7,223 nucleotides of DNA from Pseudomonadota bacterium (GCA_022572335.1 JACZWD010000138.1:1-7223); one strand, 5' to 3'; counted from the first letter of the stretch, positions 1-7,000 are shown. Numbers and translations: made by a program. Notes: generated by a model from the sequence alone, not told the origin.

Positions 1-190
1 ACAACAGCGCCATGGTCTCGGCGGTGACGCGGTTCTTGGCGTAATCGAGGAACACCTCGCCGACGGAAAGCGAGAAGCGGGAAAAGCGCTCCGCGTCCCC
101 GGCGAACAGGTCCCGCATGTGGACGCCCGCCACCGCCCGGTGGTGGGTTTCCAACGCCTTCCAGGCGGCGGAGCTTCTGACAGACGCCAT
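1..190 (-). CDS. pgi: Glucose-6-phosphate isomerase, N-terminal 63 residues (partial)
   Basis: The gene starts at the ATG at 190 and runs off the left edge, so only the first 63 residues are visible. They fit the N-terminus of bacterial phosphoglucose isomerase: an early SAAWKALETHH stretch, then RDLFAGDAERFSRFS, then the family-typical LDYAKNRVTAETM. E. coli Pgi has comparable AAWQAL, DLFAKDGDRFSKFS and VDYSKNRITEETL segments. The enzyme interconverts glucose-6-phosphate and fructose-6-phosphate in the cytoplasm. The catalytic residues lie beyond the window. The ATG at 190 is the only plausible start, because the upstream reading frame meets a stop (TAA at 230-232) with no other ATG in frame. 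The ribosome site is poor: a GGGGGA at 204-209 lies 13 bases away. The 86-base gap from the M16 gene suggests it may be transcribed separately, though no clear promoter is visible. Confidence 0.9.
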   Translation of the reverse strand, partial: MASVRSSAAWKALETHHRAVAGVHMRDLFAGDAERFSRFSLSVGEVFLDYAKNRVTAETMALL

Positions 191-255
191 CGATGTGGTC
201 CGGTCCCCCGCATGCGAGCGGCGTCGAGATTAGCAGACAAAGGGAGGCCCAGCCA

Positions 256-271
256 CCCCGGGCAACCGGGG
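256..271 (-). terminator. Small GC hairpin after the second M16 gene, possible weak terminator
   Basis: Six perfect G/C pairs (256-261 with 266-271) enclose a 4-base loop. The hairpin begins five bases after the stop codon of the M16 gene (277-279). On the transcript it is followed by a pyrimidine-rich stretch containing CCCTTTGTCT, not a true U-run. It could be a weak or Rho-assisted end of the operon, or just a 3' stabilising stem ahead of pgi. Confidence 0.3.
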
Positions 272-276
272 AAACG

Positions 277-1626
277 TCACCGCACGCTGGTCACCCCGTC
301 GGGCTCGCCGACGACGACGACGATCAGCCGGTCCGCACGCAGAATGCGCCGGGCGACCCGGTTCACGTCGTCCAACGTCACCGCCTCGATGTAGGAATTG
401 CGGCGCTCCAGGTAGTCGATGCCGAGGTTGTCGCGCTGCATGCCGACGAGCATGGAGGCGATGCGCCCGCTGGAGGTAAAGCGCAGGGGGAACGAGCCGG
501 TGAGATAGGTCTTGGCGTCGGCCAGTTCCTTTTCCGTCAATCCGCCGGCGGCCAGGCGCCGCCACTCCTCGCGCACCACGCTGAGGGTTTCCGCCACCCG
601 GGCATTGGCGGTGCCGGCGCCGCCCAGGATCAGGGCGGCGCGGTCGAGGGGATAGAGGCTGCTGTAGACCGAATACGCCAGGCCCCGTTTCTCGCGCACC
701 TCGCCGTAAAGCCTGGACGTGAAGCCGCCGCCGCCGAGCACGTAGTTCATGACAAAGGCGGCGTAGAAATCGGGATCGTCGCGCTTGATCCCTTCCTGGC
801 CGAAGACGATGGCGCTTTGCGGCACCGGCTTGGTGACGACGATGGTCTCATTGCTCGCCGCCGGTTTGGTCTCCGCCACGCGGCCCGGCGCCGCCCGTTC
901 CGGCAGCCCGCCGAAGGTGGAATCCAGAAGCCGGGCCAGGACCTCGGGCGTGATATCGCCGACCACGCCGATCGCCAGGTTGGCGCGCGCCAGCCGTCGC
1001 CCGACAAACCGCTTGAGGCCGCCGGTGGTGATGGCGGATATGCTTTCCGGCGTCCCGCCCACGGGACGGCCGTAGGGGTGATCGGGAAAGAGGGCGCGCA
1101 ACAGCGTCCGGCTGGCGATGGTATCGGGGTCTTCCATATCCCTTCTGAGGCCGGCCAGAATCTGACTGCGGATACGGGTCACGGGCTCGTCGTCGAACCT
1201 GGGCGCCGTCAACGCCAGGCGCAGGAGATCGAACGCGGCGTCCCGGTTCTTCGTCAGCGTCCTCAGGTGCCCGCCAAAGGTGTCGCGCCCGGCGTCGAAC
1301 CTCAGGCGCACCGCCAGATCCTCCAGGCGCCGCTGGAACGCCTGGGAATCAAGATCGCCGGCGCCCTCGTCGAGCAGCGAAGACACCATCTCGGCCAGGC
1401 CTTCCCGGCCTTCCGGGTCGAGGGCGGCGCCGCCGTCGAAGGCGAAGCGCACGGCGATGATGGGATTGGTGTGGTCTTCCACCAGCCAGGCTTCCACCCC
1501 GCCCGGGCTGACGACCCTTTGGATCTCGATGGCCCGGGCCGGGACGAGGGCGAAAACCCCGGCCAGCAGGAACGCCGCGGCCCCCACAAGCCGGCGCCTG
1601 CCCGCGCCCGTGACACCCATGCCCAT
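277..1626 (-). CDS. Secreted M16-family peptidase-like protein without the zinc site (probable partner subunit)
   Basis: This 449-residue protein has an N-terminal signal peptide: arginines at 10-12, a hydrophobic core at about 13-28, and a probable cleavage site after LVPARA near residue 32. It should therefore be periplasmic. The two-lobed M16 fold is recognisable. The N-terminal lobe has FAFDGGAALDPEGREGLAEM, and the C-terminal lobe has GGGGFTSRLYGEVREKRGLA followed by YSVYSSLYPL. Where active family members have HxxEH, this protein reads EMVSS (79-83), so both histidines and the glutamate are missing and it should not bind catalytic zinc. It keeps the C-terminal Arg305/Tyr318 pair associated with substrate binding in M16 enzymes. 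It starts 2 bases after the stop of the upstream M16 gene, which has the zinc site, so the two are probably co-translated and form a heteromer. This is typical of bacterial M16B pairs. An alternative start at 1620 fits the ribosome site less well. The physiological substrate is unknown. Confidence 0.9.
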   Translation of the reverse strand: MGMGVTGAGRRRLVGAAAFLLAGVFALVPARAIEIQRVVSPGGVEAWLVEDHTNPIIAVRFAFDGGAALDPEGREGLAEMVSSLLDEGAGDLDSQAFQRRLEDLAVRLRFDAGRDTFGGHLRTLTKNRDAAFDLLRLALTAPRFDDEPVTRIRSQILAGLRRDMEDPDTIASRTLLRALFPDHPYGRPVGGTPESISAITTGGLKRFVGRRLARANLAIGVVGDITPEVLARLLDSTFGGLPERAAPGRVAETKPAASNETIVVTKPVPQSAIVFGQEGIKRDDPDFYAAFVMNYVLGGGGFTSRLYGEVREKRGLAYSVYSSLYPLDRAALILGGAGTANARVAETLSVVREEWRRLAAGGLTEKELADAKTYLTGSFPLRFTSSGRIASMLVGMQRDNLGIDYLERRNSYIEAVTLDDVNRVARRILRADRLIVVVVGEPDGVTSVR

Positions 1627-1628
1627 GC

Positions 1629-2984
1629 CTAACCTTTGTCCGCGGGCAGCAGCAGGGCGGTCACCGAAGCCGCCTGGCCAAGGACATCCACAGCCGCTGC
1701 GTTGATCTCGGGGACCGTGACCGCGCCGATGCGCTCGGGCCAGCTTTCCACGTCTTCCACGGTGAGGCCGATGGCGAGCGCGCCGCCCAGGACCCGCGCC
1801 CCGGTGCCCAGGGAGTCGCGGGCGTAAACGGCCCCGGCCTGCAGGCGCCCCTTGGCCCGCCGCGCTTCCGTCCCGGTGACGCCTTTATCGACGATCCTTG
1901 CCAGTTCCGCCTCCATGGCCGCCTCCAGCTTCTCCATGGAAACGCCGGGCCGGGGGCTGGCGTGAAACCCGAAGGTGCCCGGACCCAGCCGGCTGGGGTC
2001 GAAAAAGGCGCCCGCGGACACCGCCAGTTTCTGCTCGACGACCAGTGCGCGGTACAGCGGACCGGTGGCGCCGCCGAGGATCTCGGCCAGGACCTGAAGC
2101 GCGTATGCTTGTTCCGTCGCCCCTTCGGTGTAGCTGGGCGCCAGGAACGTGCGGCTCCAGGAAGGCTGGCGAACGCGGGGGTCCTTCAACGTCACCCGGC
2201 GGGCGGCCCTGTGCGGCGGCTCGCCGGGGCGCACCCGGGGCCGCGCCGGGGCCGCCGGGATGCGGCCATAGGTCTTCTCCGCCAGGGGCCTCAGCTTCTC
2301 CGCCGTAATATCGCCGGCGACCACCAGGATGGCGTTGTTGGGCACGTACCAGCGCCGGTAAAAGGACCTCAGATCGGCGATCGTCAGGCCGCGGATCTCG
2401 TGTTCCCACCCGATGATCGGCCTGCGGTAGGGGTGGTTGAGAAAGAGCGTCGCGTTGACGTGCTCGGCGAGAAGGGCGGAGGGATTGTTGCCGGTGCGGT
2501 TGCGGCGCTCCTCGAATATGACCTGCCTTTCCGGCTCCACCTCCTTGGCGTCGAACACCAGGTTGGTCATGCGGTCGGCTTCCATCTCCATGACCATTTC
2601 CAGGCGGTCCACGGCGATGCTCTGGAAGTAGCCGGTGTAATCCTGGGACGTGAAGGCGTTCTCGCGCCCGCCGTTGCGGGCGAGGATTCTGGAGAACTCC
2701 CCCGACGCCAGTTTCCGGGTGCCCTTGAACATCAGGTGCTCGAGGAAATGGGCGGTGCCCGACTTGCCCGGAGGCTCGTCGGCCGAACCCACCTTGTACC
2801 AGACCATGTGGGTGACCACGGGGACCCGGTGGTTGGGGATGACCACAACCTGCATGCCGTTCTTCAAGGTGAAGGTTTCGGGATTGAACACGCCGGCCCC
2901 GGCGGAGCCTTCGGGTCCCGGCGCCAGAAGCACCAGGGCCAGGGCGCAGGCCGCCGGCCATGCCCTTCGCAAACGAACTCTCAT
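1629..2984 (-). CDS. Secreted M16-family zinc metallopeptidase (active-type subunit)
   Basis: This 451-residue protein starts with a signal peptide (basic MRVRLRR, then a hydrophobic stretch to about residue 20 and a cleavage region near 28-31), so it is probably periplasmic. The M16 zinc motif is intact: HFLEH at 79-83 inside SGTAHFLEHLMFKGT, with the third ligand expected in the ERQVIFEER segment (Glu158 or Glu159, about 76 residues downstream). Other N-lobe signatures are NAFTSQDYTGYF (109-120) and HPYRRPIIGWEHEI (184-197). In the C-lobe, the place usually holding Arg and Tyr reads GGATGPLYRALVVEQKLAVS, so the Arg is Pro309 and the Tyr is Val322. The next gene encodes a zinc-less homologue with that pair intact, which suggests a two-subunit peptidase. 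The reading frame is open upstream to 3578, but that extension overlaps the lipoprotein gene and precedes the signal peptide. The ATG at 2984 has a well-placed GGAG and is the better start. Confidence 0.92.
   Translation of the reverse strand: MRVRLRRAWPAACALALVLLAPGPEGSAGAGVFNPETFTLKNGMQVVVIPNHRVPVVTHMVWYKVGSADEPPGKSGTAHFLEHLMFKGTRKLASGEFSRILARNGGRENAFTSQDYTGYFQSIAVDRLEMVMEMEADRMTNLVFDAKEVEPERQVIFEERRNRTGNNPSALLAEHVNATLFLNHPYRRPIIGWEHEIRGLTIADLRSFYRRWYVPNNAILVVAGDITAEKLRPLAEKTYGRIPAAPARPRVRPGEPPHRAARRVTLKDPRVRQPSWSRTFLAPSYTEGATEQAYALQVLAEILGGATGPLYRALVVEQKLAVSAGAFFDPSRLGPGTFGFHASPRPGVSMEKLEAAMEAELARIVDKGVTGTEARRAKGRLQAGAVYARDSLGTGARVLGGALAIGLTVEDVESWPERIGAVTVPEINAAAVDVLGQAASVTALLLPADKG
1633..1637 (-). 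promoter_or_regulatory. Ribosome binding site of the second M16 gene
   Basis: AAAGG lies six bases before the ATG at 1626 and inside the last codons of the preceding gene. It favours the ATG at 1626 over the one at 1620 and fits translational coupling between the two M16 subunits. Confidence 0.6.
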
Positions 2985-2989
2985 GGAAG

Positions 2990-2993
2990 CTCC
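2990..2993 (-). promoter_or_regulatory. Ribosome binding site of the first M16 gene
   Basis: GGAG sits five bases before the ATG at 2984. It decides the start of this gene against the much longer open frame that continues upstream to 3578. Confidence 0.65.
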
Positions 2994-3003
2994 GTATGAT
3001 GGC

Positions 3004-3021
3004 GCGCCGGGCGCCCGGCGC
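3004..3021. repeat. 18-bp perfect GC palindrome in the lipoprotein-M16 gap
   Basis: GCGCCGGGCGCCCGGCGC equals its own reverse complement. As RNA it would fold into a 7-bp stem with a GCGC loop. It lies between the stop of the DUF3035 gene and the ribosome site of the M16 gene. The transcript continues CATCATACGG with no U-run, so it is not a standard intrinsic terminator. It may stabilise or help process the mRNA, or partially attenuate transcription. No function can be read from sequence alone. Confidence 0.6.
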
Positions 3022-3035
3022 AATTGAATCAATTG
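3021..3035. repeat. 15-bp AT-rich inverted repeat at the end of the lipoprotein gene
   Basis: CAATTGAATCAATTG is a perfect 7-bp inverted repeat around the single base 3028. It spans the stop codon (3029-3031) of the DUF3035 gene and shares base 3021 with the adjoining GC palindrome. On the minus strand it also reads as a near-perfect 9-base tandem repeat, TTCAATTGA then TTCAATTGC (3020-3037), which repeats the last two codons plus most of the stop. It could be a protein-binding site or a replication-slippage duplication. Its centre contains GAATC, a GANTC site. Confidence 0.5.
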
Positions 3036-3604
3036 AAGATGCCCCTCACCCCCCGTTCGCGCTCGATGGTCGGGGTGTCGCCTTCGGTGATGGGACGTCC
3101 CAGCGCCTGGTTCTCGCGGATGCGCTTGGCCTCCTTGGCCGGATCGACGACGGTGCCCTTCTCGGTCTCGCCGGGCTTCTTCCAGAACAGGATGCGATCG
3201 GCAAGGGTCACGTTCTCCTCCACCATGATCGACGATTCCCGATTGATCAGGGTGCGGATGTCGGGATCGGCCTGATGCGCCCCGGTCGCCCTCAGCAGGG
3301 CCTGGGTGCCCGAACTTATGGCGGGCTGGCTCCCCGGCGCGCCTTGAGCGCCGGCACCCCCTTTTTGGCCACCGCGGATCGCCGTCGCCGCTTGGTTCCT
3401 GGGAACCACCGCCTGGGGCCGCGTCTGGCCCGGCGCCGGGGGCCGCAGCCCGTAATCGGGCGGCATGCTGAGCGGCGCCCGCGAGTAGACGGCGAACTCG
3501 TCGGGCGGAGACTTGGTGCGCGAAAAAACCTTGCGAATATCCGTGCAGCCGCCGACCAATACCGCGGCCACAATACACAAAACCACCCGGCCGGTCTTGG
3601 TCAT
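3029..3604 (-). CDS. DUF3035 family lipoprotein, probably BamF-type
   Basis: This is a 191-residue lipoprotein. It has a basic start (MTKTGR), a hydrophobic stretch at 7-17 and a lipobox LVGGC, so Cys20 should be lipidated after cleavage by LspA. The mature part begins with a segment characteristic of DUF3035: PDEFAVYSRAPLSMPPDYGL (34-53) followed by RPPAPG. A low-complexity Gly/Ala/Gln linker follows at about 63-100, then a C-terminal region containing ADPDIRTLINRE and DRILFWKKPGE. From memory, this alphaproteobacterial family has been named BamF and linked to the outer-membrane BAM complex; I could not check that here. The start ATG shares its first base with the lspA stop (TGATG), so translation is probably coupled. 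A GTG one codon earlier (3607) is also possible and would give a 4-base overlap. The encoded lipoprotein is a likely substrate of the preceding gene's product. Confidence 0.85.
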   Translation of the reverse strand: MTKTGRVVLCIVAAVLVGGCTDIRKVFSRTKSPPDEFAVYSRAPLSMPPDYGLRPPAPGQTRPQAVVPRNQAATAIRGGQKGGAGAQGAPGSQPAISSGTQALLRATGAHQADPDIRTLINRESSIMVEENVTLADRILFWKKPGETEKGTVVDPAKEAKRIRENQALGRPITEGDTPTIERERGVRGIFN

Positions 3605-4119
3605 CACCCTTCCTTCACCTCCGTCCCACCCTTATTTTTAGGCTTTTCCGCGCTCATAAACAAGGAATCTAGGACCAACATGGTGACGCCGACGGTAATT
3701 CCGCTGTCGGCCACGTTGAACGCCGGCCAATGGTACCCGGCGACGTGGAAATCCAGGAAATCCGCCACCGCGCCGAAACGCAGCCGGTCGACCACGTTTC
3801 CAAGGGCGCCGCCGATCACCAAACCGATGGCGGACGCCAGCCAGGCCCCCTGGACCCGGCGCAGCCAGACCACCAGGGCGGCGACGATGGCCAGCGCCAC
3901 AAGCGGCAGAATCCAGACGTTGATCGCCGAATCCCCGTCGAACAGCCCAAAGCTGATGCCCCGGTTCCACCCCATCACAAGGTTGAAGAACGGTGTCACC
4001 GGAATGATTCTGGGCGGCTGCATGACCACGGCCATGATCCACCACTTGGCGGCCTGATCGAACAAGATGACCAGGGCCGCCACCCCCAACCCCAGCCGCA
4101 GGCCGCCGGAAGTCCTCAT
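3604..4119 (-). CDS. lspA: Lipoprotein signal peptidase (signal peptidase II)
   Basis: LspA is the inner-membrane aspartic protease that cleaves the signal peptide from prolipoproteins just before the lipidated cysteine. This copy has 171 residues, the usual length. Four hydrophobic segments are visible, at roughly 8-20, 66-86, 92-110 and 133-154. Conserved elements appear in order: FDQAAKWW (20-27), NLVMGWNRGISFGLF (46-60), GNVVDRLRFGAVADFLDFH (107-125) and WPAFNVADSGITVG (131-144). The catalytic aspartates are expected to be Asp111 (NVVDR) and Asp138 (NVADS). The C-terminus is a short charged tail. The gene begins 21 bases after ileS, a pairing very common in Proteobacteria, and its stop overlaps the start of a lipoprotein gene. 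The ATG at 4119 is supported by GAGGG seven bases upstream. Nothing in the protein looks unusual. Confidence 0.97.
   Translation of the reverse strand: MRTSGGLRLGLGVAALVILFDQAAKWWIMAVVMQPPRIIPVTPFFNLVMGWNRGISFGLFDGDSAINVWILPLVALAIVAALVVWLRRVQGAWLASAIGLVIGGALGNVVDRLRFGAVADFLDFHVAGYHWPAFNVADSGITVGVTMLVLDSLFMSAEKPKNKGGTEVKEG
3611..3615 (-). promoter_or_regulatory. Ribosome binding site of the DUF3035 lipoprotein gene
   Basis: AAGGA lies six bases before the ATG at 3604, inside the last codons of lspA. This spacing favours the ATG at 3604 over the GTG at 3607. A stronger GGAGG at 3618-3622 is too far (13 bases) to be ideal but may add ribosome affinity. Confidence 0.5.
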
Positions 4120-4126
4120 GGCAGAA

Positions 4127-4131
4127 CCCTC
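4127..4131 (-). promoter_or_regulatory. Ribosome binding site of lspA
   Basis: GAGGG lies seven bases before the ATG at 4119, in the 21-base gap after the ileS stop. It supports that ATG as the start of lspA. Confidence 0.6.
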
Positions 4132-4140
4132 ATCGTCCCT

Positions 4141-6996
4141 TCAACCGGCCCGATGGTGGCGGACGGCATCGGCGCACCGCGCGCAGACGTCCGGGTACCC
4201 GGGATCGCTGCCCACCTCGTCCAGGACCTTCCAGCAGCGCCGGCATTTTTCGCCCGCCGCCAGGCTCGGGACCACCGCGACGCCCGGGACATCGGCGATG
4301 GTAAAGGCGCCGTCGGGGGCCGCCCCGTCGCGCAGGGTGGCGTCCGAGGTGATGGCGATCTCGGCCAGGTCGACCCCGTCCAGGGCCTCGACGAACGCAC
4401 CCTCGGCGAACACGTGCGGGTGGGCTTCGAGGCTGGACCCGATGCGTTTGTTGGCGCGCTCCACCTCCAGCGCCCCGGTGACGACCCGGCGCAGGGCGCG
4501 GACGCGCCCCCACTTGGCGGCCAGCGCATCGTCGCGCCAGGCCTCCGGAATCTCGGGAAACAGACGCAGATGCACGCTTTCGTCCGGGCCCGGGTGGCGG
4601 GCCAGCCACGCCTCTTCCGCGGTGAAACAGAGGAACGGCGCCAGCCAGGCGGTCAGGCAGTCGAACAGGGTATCCAGCACCGTCCGCGCCGCCCGGCGGC
4701 GCACCGAGTCCGCCCGGTCGCAATACAGGCTGTCCTTGCGCACATCGAAGTAGAACGCGGACAGCTCGACGGCGCAGAAATTGTGCAGCTCGGCGAACAG
4801 GGGGTGGAAATCAAACGCCTCGCACGAGCCGCGCACCATCCGGTCGAGCTCCCAAATCCGGTGCAGGATCCAGCGCTCGAGCTCCGGCATATCGGCCACG
4901 GGCAGGCGTTCCGTGTCGTCGAACCCGTTCAGGTTGCCGAGCAGATAGCGCAGCGTGTTGCGCAGCCGCCGGTAGATGTCGGCGTGGTGCTTGAGGATCT
5001 CCGGCCCGATGCGCAGGTCCTCGGAATAATCCGAGCCCACCACCCACAGGCGCAGGATATCGGCCCCGTACCGGTCCACCACGTCCTGGGGCGAGACGAC
5101 GTTGCCCAGGGACTTGGACATCTTCTGGCCGTCCCCGGCCATGACGAAGCCGTGGGTCAGCACCGCCTCGTAGGGGGCCGTCCCGCGGGTGCCGCAGGAC
5201 TCGAGCAGCGAGGACTGGAACCAGCCCCGATGCTGGTCGCTGCCTTCGAGATAGAGCGAGGCCGGCCACTGCAATTCGGGGCGCTTTTCCAAAACGAAGC
5301 TGTGGGTGGCGCCGGATTCGAACCAGACGTCCAGGATGTCGGTGACCTGGTCGAAGTCGGCCGGGTCGTACTCGGGCGCCAGGAAACGCGCCGGATCGGA
5401 GGTAAACCAGGCGTCCGCCCCTTCCGCCTCCACCGCGTCCGCGATGCGCTCCAGGACACCGGCGTCGCGCAAGGGCTCGCCCGTTTCCCGGTTGACGAAG
5501 ACCGTGATCGGCACGCCCCAGGCCCGCTGGCGCGAGACACACCAGTCGGGCCGGGTCTCGACCATCCCGTGAAGCCGTTTGCGTCCCGATTCGGGCACGA
5601 AGCGGGTCTGCTCGATGGCCGCAAGCGCCGCCCGGCGCAGCCCCGTTTCCTCCATGCTGATGAACCACTGGGGCGTGTTGCGGAAGATCAGCGGCGCTTT
5701 CGAGCGCCAGGAATGGGGATAGCTGTGGGTGATCCGGCCCGAGGCCAGCAGCCGGCCGGCGTCCTTCAGGGCCTCCACCACGTCGCCGTCCACCTTGAAG
5801 ACGTGCCGGCCCGCGAACAGGGGCACGTGGTCGGCGAACAGGCCGCCGCCGTCGACCGTATCGGGCACCTCGATGCCGTGCTTCACGCCGAGGGTGAAGT
5901 CGTCGGCGCCATGGCCCGGCGCCACGTGGACGATCCCCGTGCCGGCGTCCATGTCGATGAAATCGGCCGCCAGGAGGGGCACGTCGAAGTCGTAGCCCCG
6001 GCCGTGCAGGGGATGGCGGCAGACGGTCCCGTCCAGGCCGGTGGCCCCGGCCACCCGCCGCCACTCGGAGATCCTGGCCGCGCTTTTCACCGATTCGGCC
6101 AGGTCGTGGGCGACCACCAGGCGCTCGCCGGCGACCGCCAGGCCGCCGTCCTCCACCGACACGACCTCGTAGACGCCGTAGGCGAAGCCGGGGCCGTAGG
6201 CCAGCGCCCGGTTGCCGGGGATGGTCCACGGCGTGGTCGTCCAGATGACGACGGAGGCGCCCTCGAGCTCCGCCGCCGCCGTCTTCAGCACGGGAAAGCG
6301 CACGTAAATAACCGTCGACGTGTGGTCGTGGTATTCGACCTCGGCTTCCGCCAACGCCGTCTTTTCCACCACCGACCACAGCACCGGCCTGGCGCCCTTG
6401 TACAGCGCGCCGTTGAGCAGGAACTTGCCCAGCTCGCGCACGATCTGGGCCTCGGCGGCGAAGGCCATGGTGGTGTAGGGGGATTCCCAGTCGCCGATGA
6501 CGCCGAGCCGTTCGAACTCTCGGCGCTGGATGTCGATCCAGTGGTCGGCGAACTCGCGGCATTCGCGGCGGAACTGGACGATGGGCACCTCGTCCTTGTT
6601 CTTGCCCTCGGCCCGGTACCGCTCCTCGATCTTCCATTCGATGGGCAGGCCGTGGCAGTCCCAGCCGGGCACGTAGTTCGCATCCCGGCCCAGCATCTGC
6701 TGGGAGCGGGTAATCACGTCCTTGAGAATCTTGTTGAGCGCATGGCCGATGTGCAGGTGCCCGTTGGCATAGGGCGGGCCGTCGTGGAGGATGAACTTCT
6801 TGCGCCCCTTGGCCGCCTGGCGGTGCCGGCGAAACAGGTCCATGGAGGCCCAGCGCTTGAGCGTCTCGGGCTCGCGCTCGGGCAGTCTCGCCCGCATGGG
6901 AAAATCGGCGTCGGGCAGGAACACCGTCGATTTATAGTCCACGCCCACTTTGCGGCCCTCCGGTTGTCGGTTTTCCATGCGCTGCCGGCTGCTCAT
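4141..6996 (-). CDS. ileS: Isoleucyl-tRNA synthetase
   Basis: This cytoplasmic class Ia synthetase charges tRNA-Ile with isoleucine. At 951 residues it has full length for the bacterial type. The N-terminal DYKSTVFLPDADFPMRA (20-36) is typical of IleRS. The catalytic domain has the HIGH signature at 82-85 (PYANGHLHIGH) and KMSKS at 625-629 (GDGQKMSKSLGN). GWDCHGLPIEWKIE (111-124), DWCVSRQRAWGVPI (484-497) and LYLEGSDQHRGWFQSSLLES (581-600) are also characteristic. The editing domain, which removes mischarged valine, shows WTTTPWTIPGN (252-262) and GTGIVHVAPGHGADDF (352-367); Asp366 matches the editing aspartate by my alignment to E. coli. The anticodon-binding helices follow. The C-terminus carries a CxxC/CxxC zinc knuckle (Cys918, 921, 938, 941) as in E. 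coli. The start is uncertain: the ATG at 6996 has only a weak GGGG upstream, and the ATG at 6978 also lacks a good ribosome site. It lies four bases after ribF. No T-box leader is present. Confidence 0.98.
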   Translation of the reverse strand: MSSRQRMENRQPEGRKVGVDYKSTVFLPDADFPMRARLPEREPETLKRWASMDLFRRHRQAAKGRKKFILHDGPPYANGHLHIGHALNKILKDVITRSQQMLGRDANYVPGWDCHGLPIEWKIEERYRAEGKNKDEVPIVQFRRECREFADHWIDIQRREFERLGVIGDWESPYTTMAFAAEAQIVRELGKFLLNGALYKGARPVLWSVVEKTALAEAEVEYHDHTSTVIYVRFPVLKTAAAELEGASVVIWTTTPWTIPGNRALAYGPGFAYGVYEVVSVEDGGLAVAGERLVVAHDLAESVKSAARISEWRRVAGATGLDGTVCRHPLHGRGYDFDVPLLAADFIDMDAGTGIVHVAPGHGADDFTLGVKHGIEVPDTVDGGGLFADHVPLFAGRHVFKVDGDVVEALKDAGRLLASGRITHSYPHSWRSKAPLIFRNTPQWFISMEETGLRRAALAAIEQTRFVPESGRKRLHGMVETRPDWCVSRQRAWGVPITVFVNRETGEPLRDAGVLERIADAVEAEGADAWFTSDPARFLAPEYDPADFDQVTDILDVWFESGATHSFVLEKRPELQWPASLYLEGSDQHRGWFQSSLLESCGTRGTAPYEAVLTHGFVMAGDGQKMSKSLGNVVSPQDVVDRYGADILRLWVVGSDYSEDLRIGPEILKHHADIYRRLRNTLRYLLGNLNGFDDTERLPVADMPELERWILHRIWELDRMVRGSCEAFDFHPLFAELHNFCAVELSAFYFDVRKDSLYCDRADSVRRRAARTVLDTLFDCLTAWLAPFLCFTAEEAWLARHPGPDESVHLRLFPEIPEAWRDDALAAKWGRVRALRRVVTGALEVERANKRIGSSLEAHPHVFAEGAFVEALDGVDLAEIAITSDATLRDGAAPDGAFTIADVPGVAVVPSLAAGEKCRRCWKVLDEVGSDPGYPDVCARCADAVRHHRAG

Positions 6997-7000
6997 TGCT

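Noticed and set aside
207..250. Possible promoter before pgi (TTGTCT near 236-241, then TCGCAT 17 bases on)
   Set aside because: The -10 match is only partial and such matches arise by chance. I cannot support a promoter here.
193..1632. 479-codon open frame on the plus strand opposite the second M16 gene
   Set aside because: It lies antisense to a clearly recognisable M16 protein, and its translation shows no recognisable domain. Long antisense frames are expected in GC-rich coding DNA.
1962..2999. 345-codon open frame on the plus strand opposite the first M16 gene
   Set aside because: It is an antisense shadow of the zinc peptidase gene, with composition driven by GC bias and no family motif.
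2985..3578. N-terminal extension of the first M16 gene in the same frame
   Set aside because: The extension overlaps the DUF3035 lipoprotein gene out of frame and would bury the signal peptide inside the protein. The ATG at 2984 has its own ribosome site.
2960..4057. 365-codon open frame on the plus strand across the DUF3035 and lspA genes
   Set aside because: It runs opposite two well-supported genes and has no recognisable domain.
4811..6637. 608-codon minus-strand open frame inside ileS
   Set aside because: It is an alternative frame of ileS, rich in Arg, Gly and Pro, without domain features.
6997..7000. T-box or other leader controlling ileS
   Set aside because: Only four bases separate ribF and ileS, leaving no room for a leader, and the upstream sequence is ribF coding.
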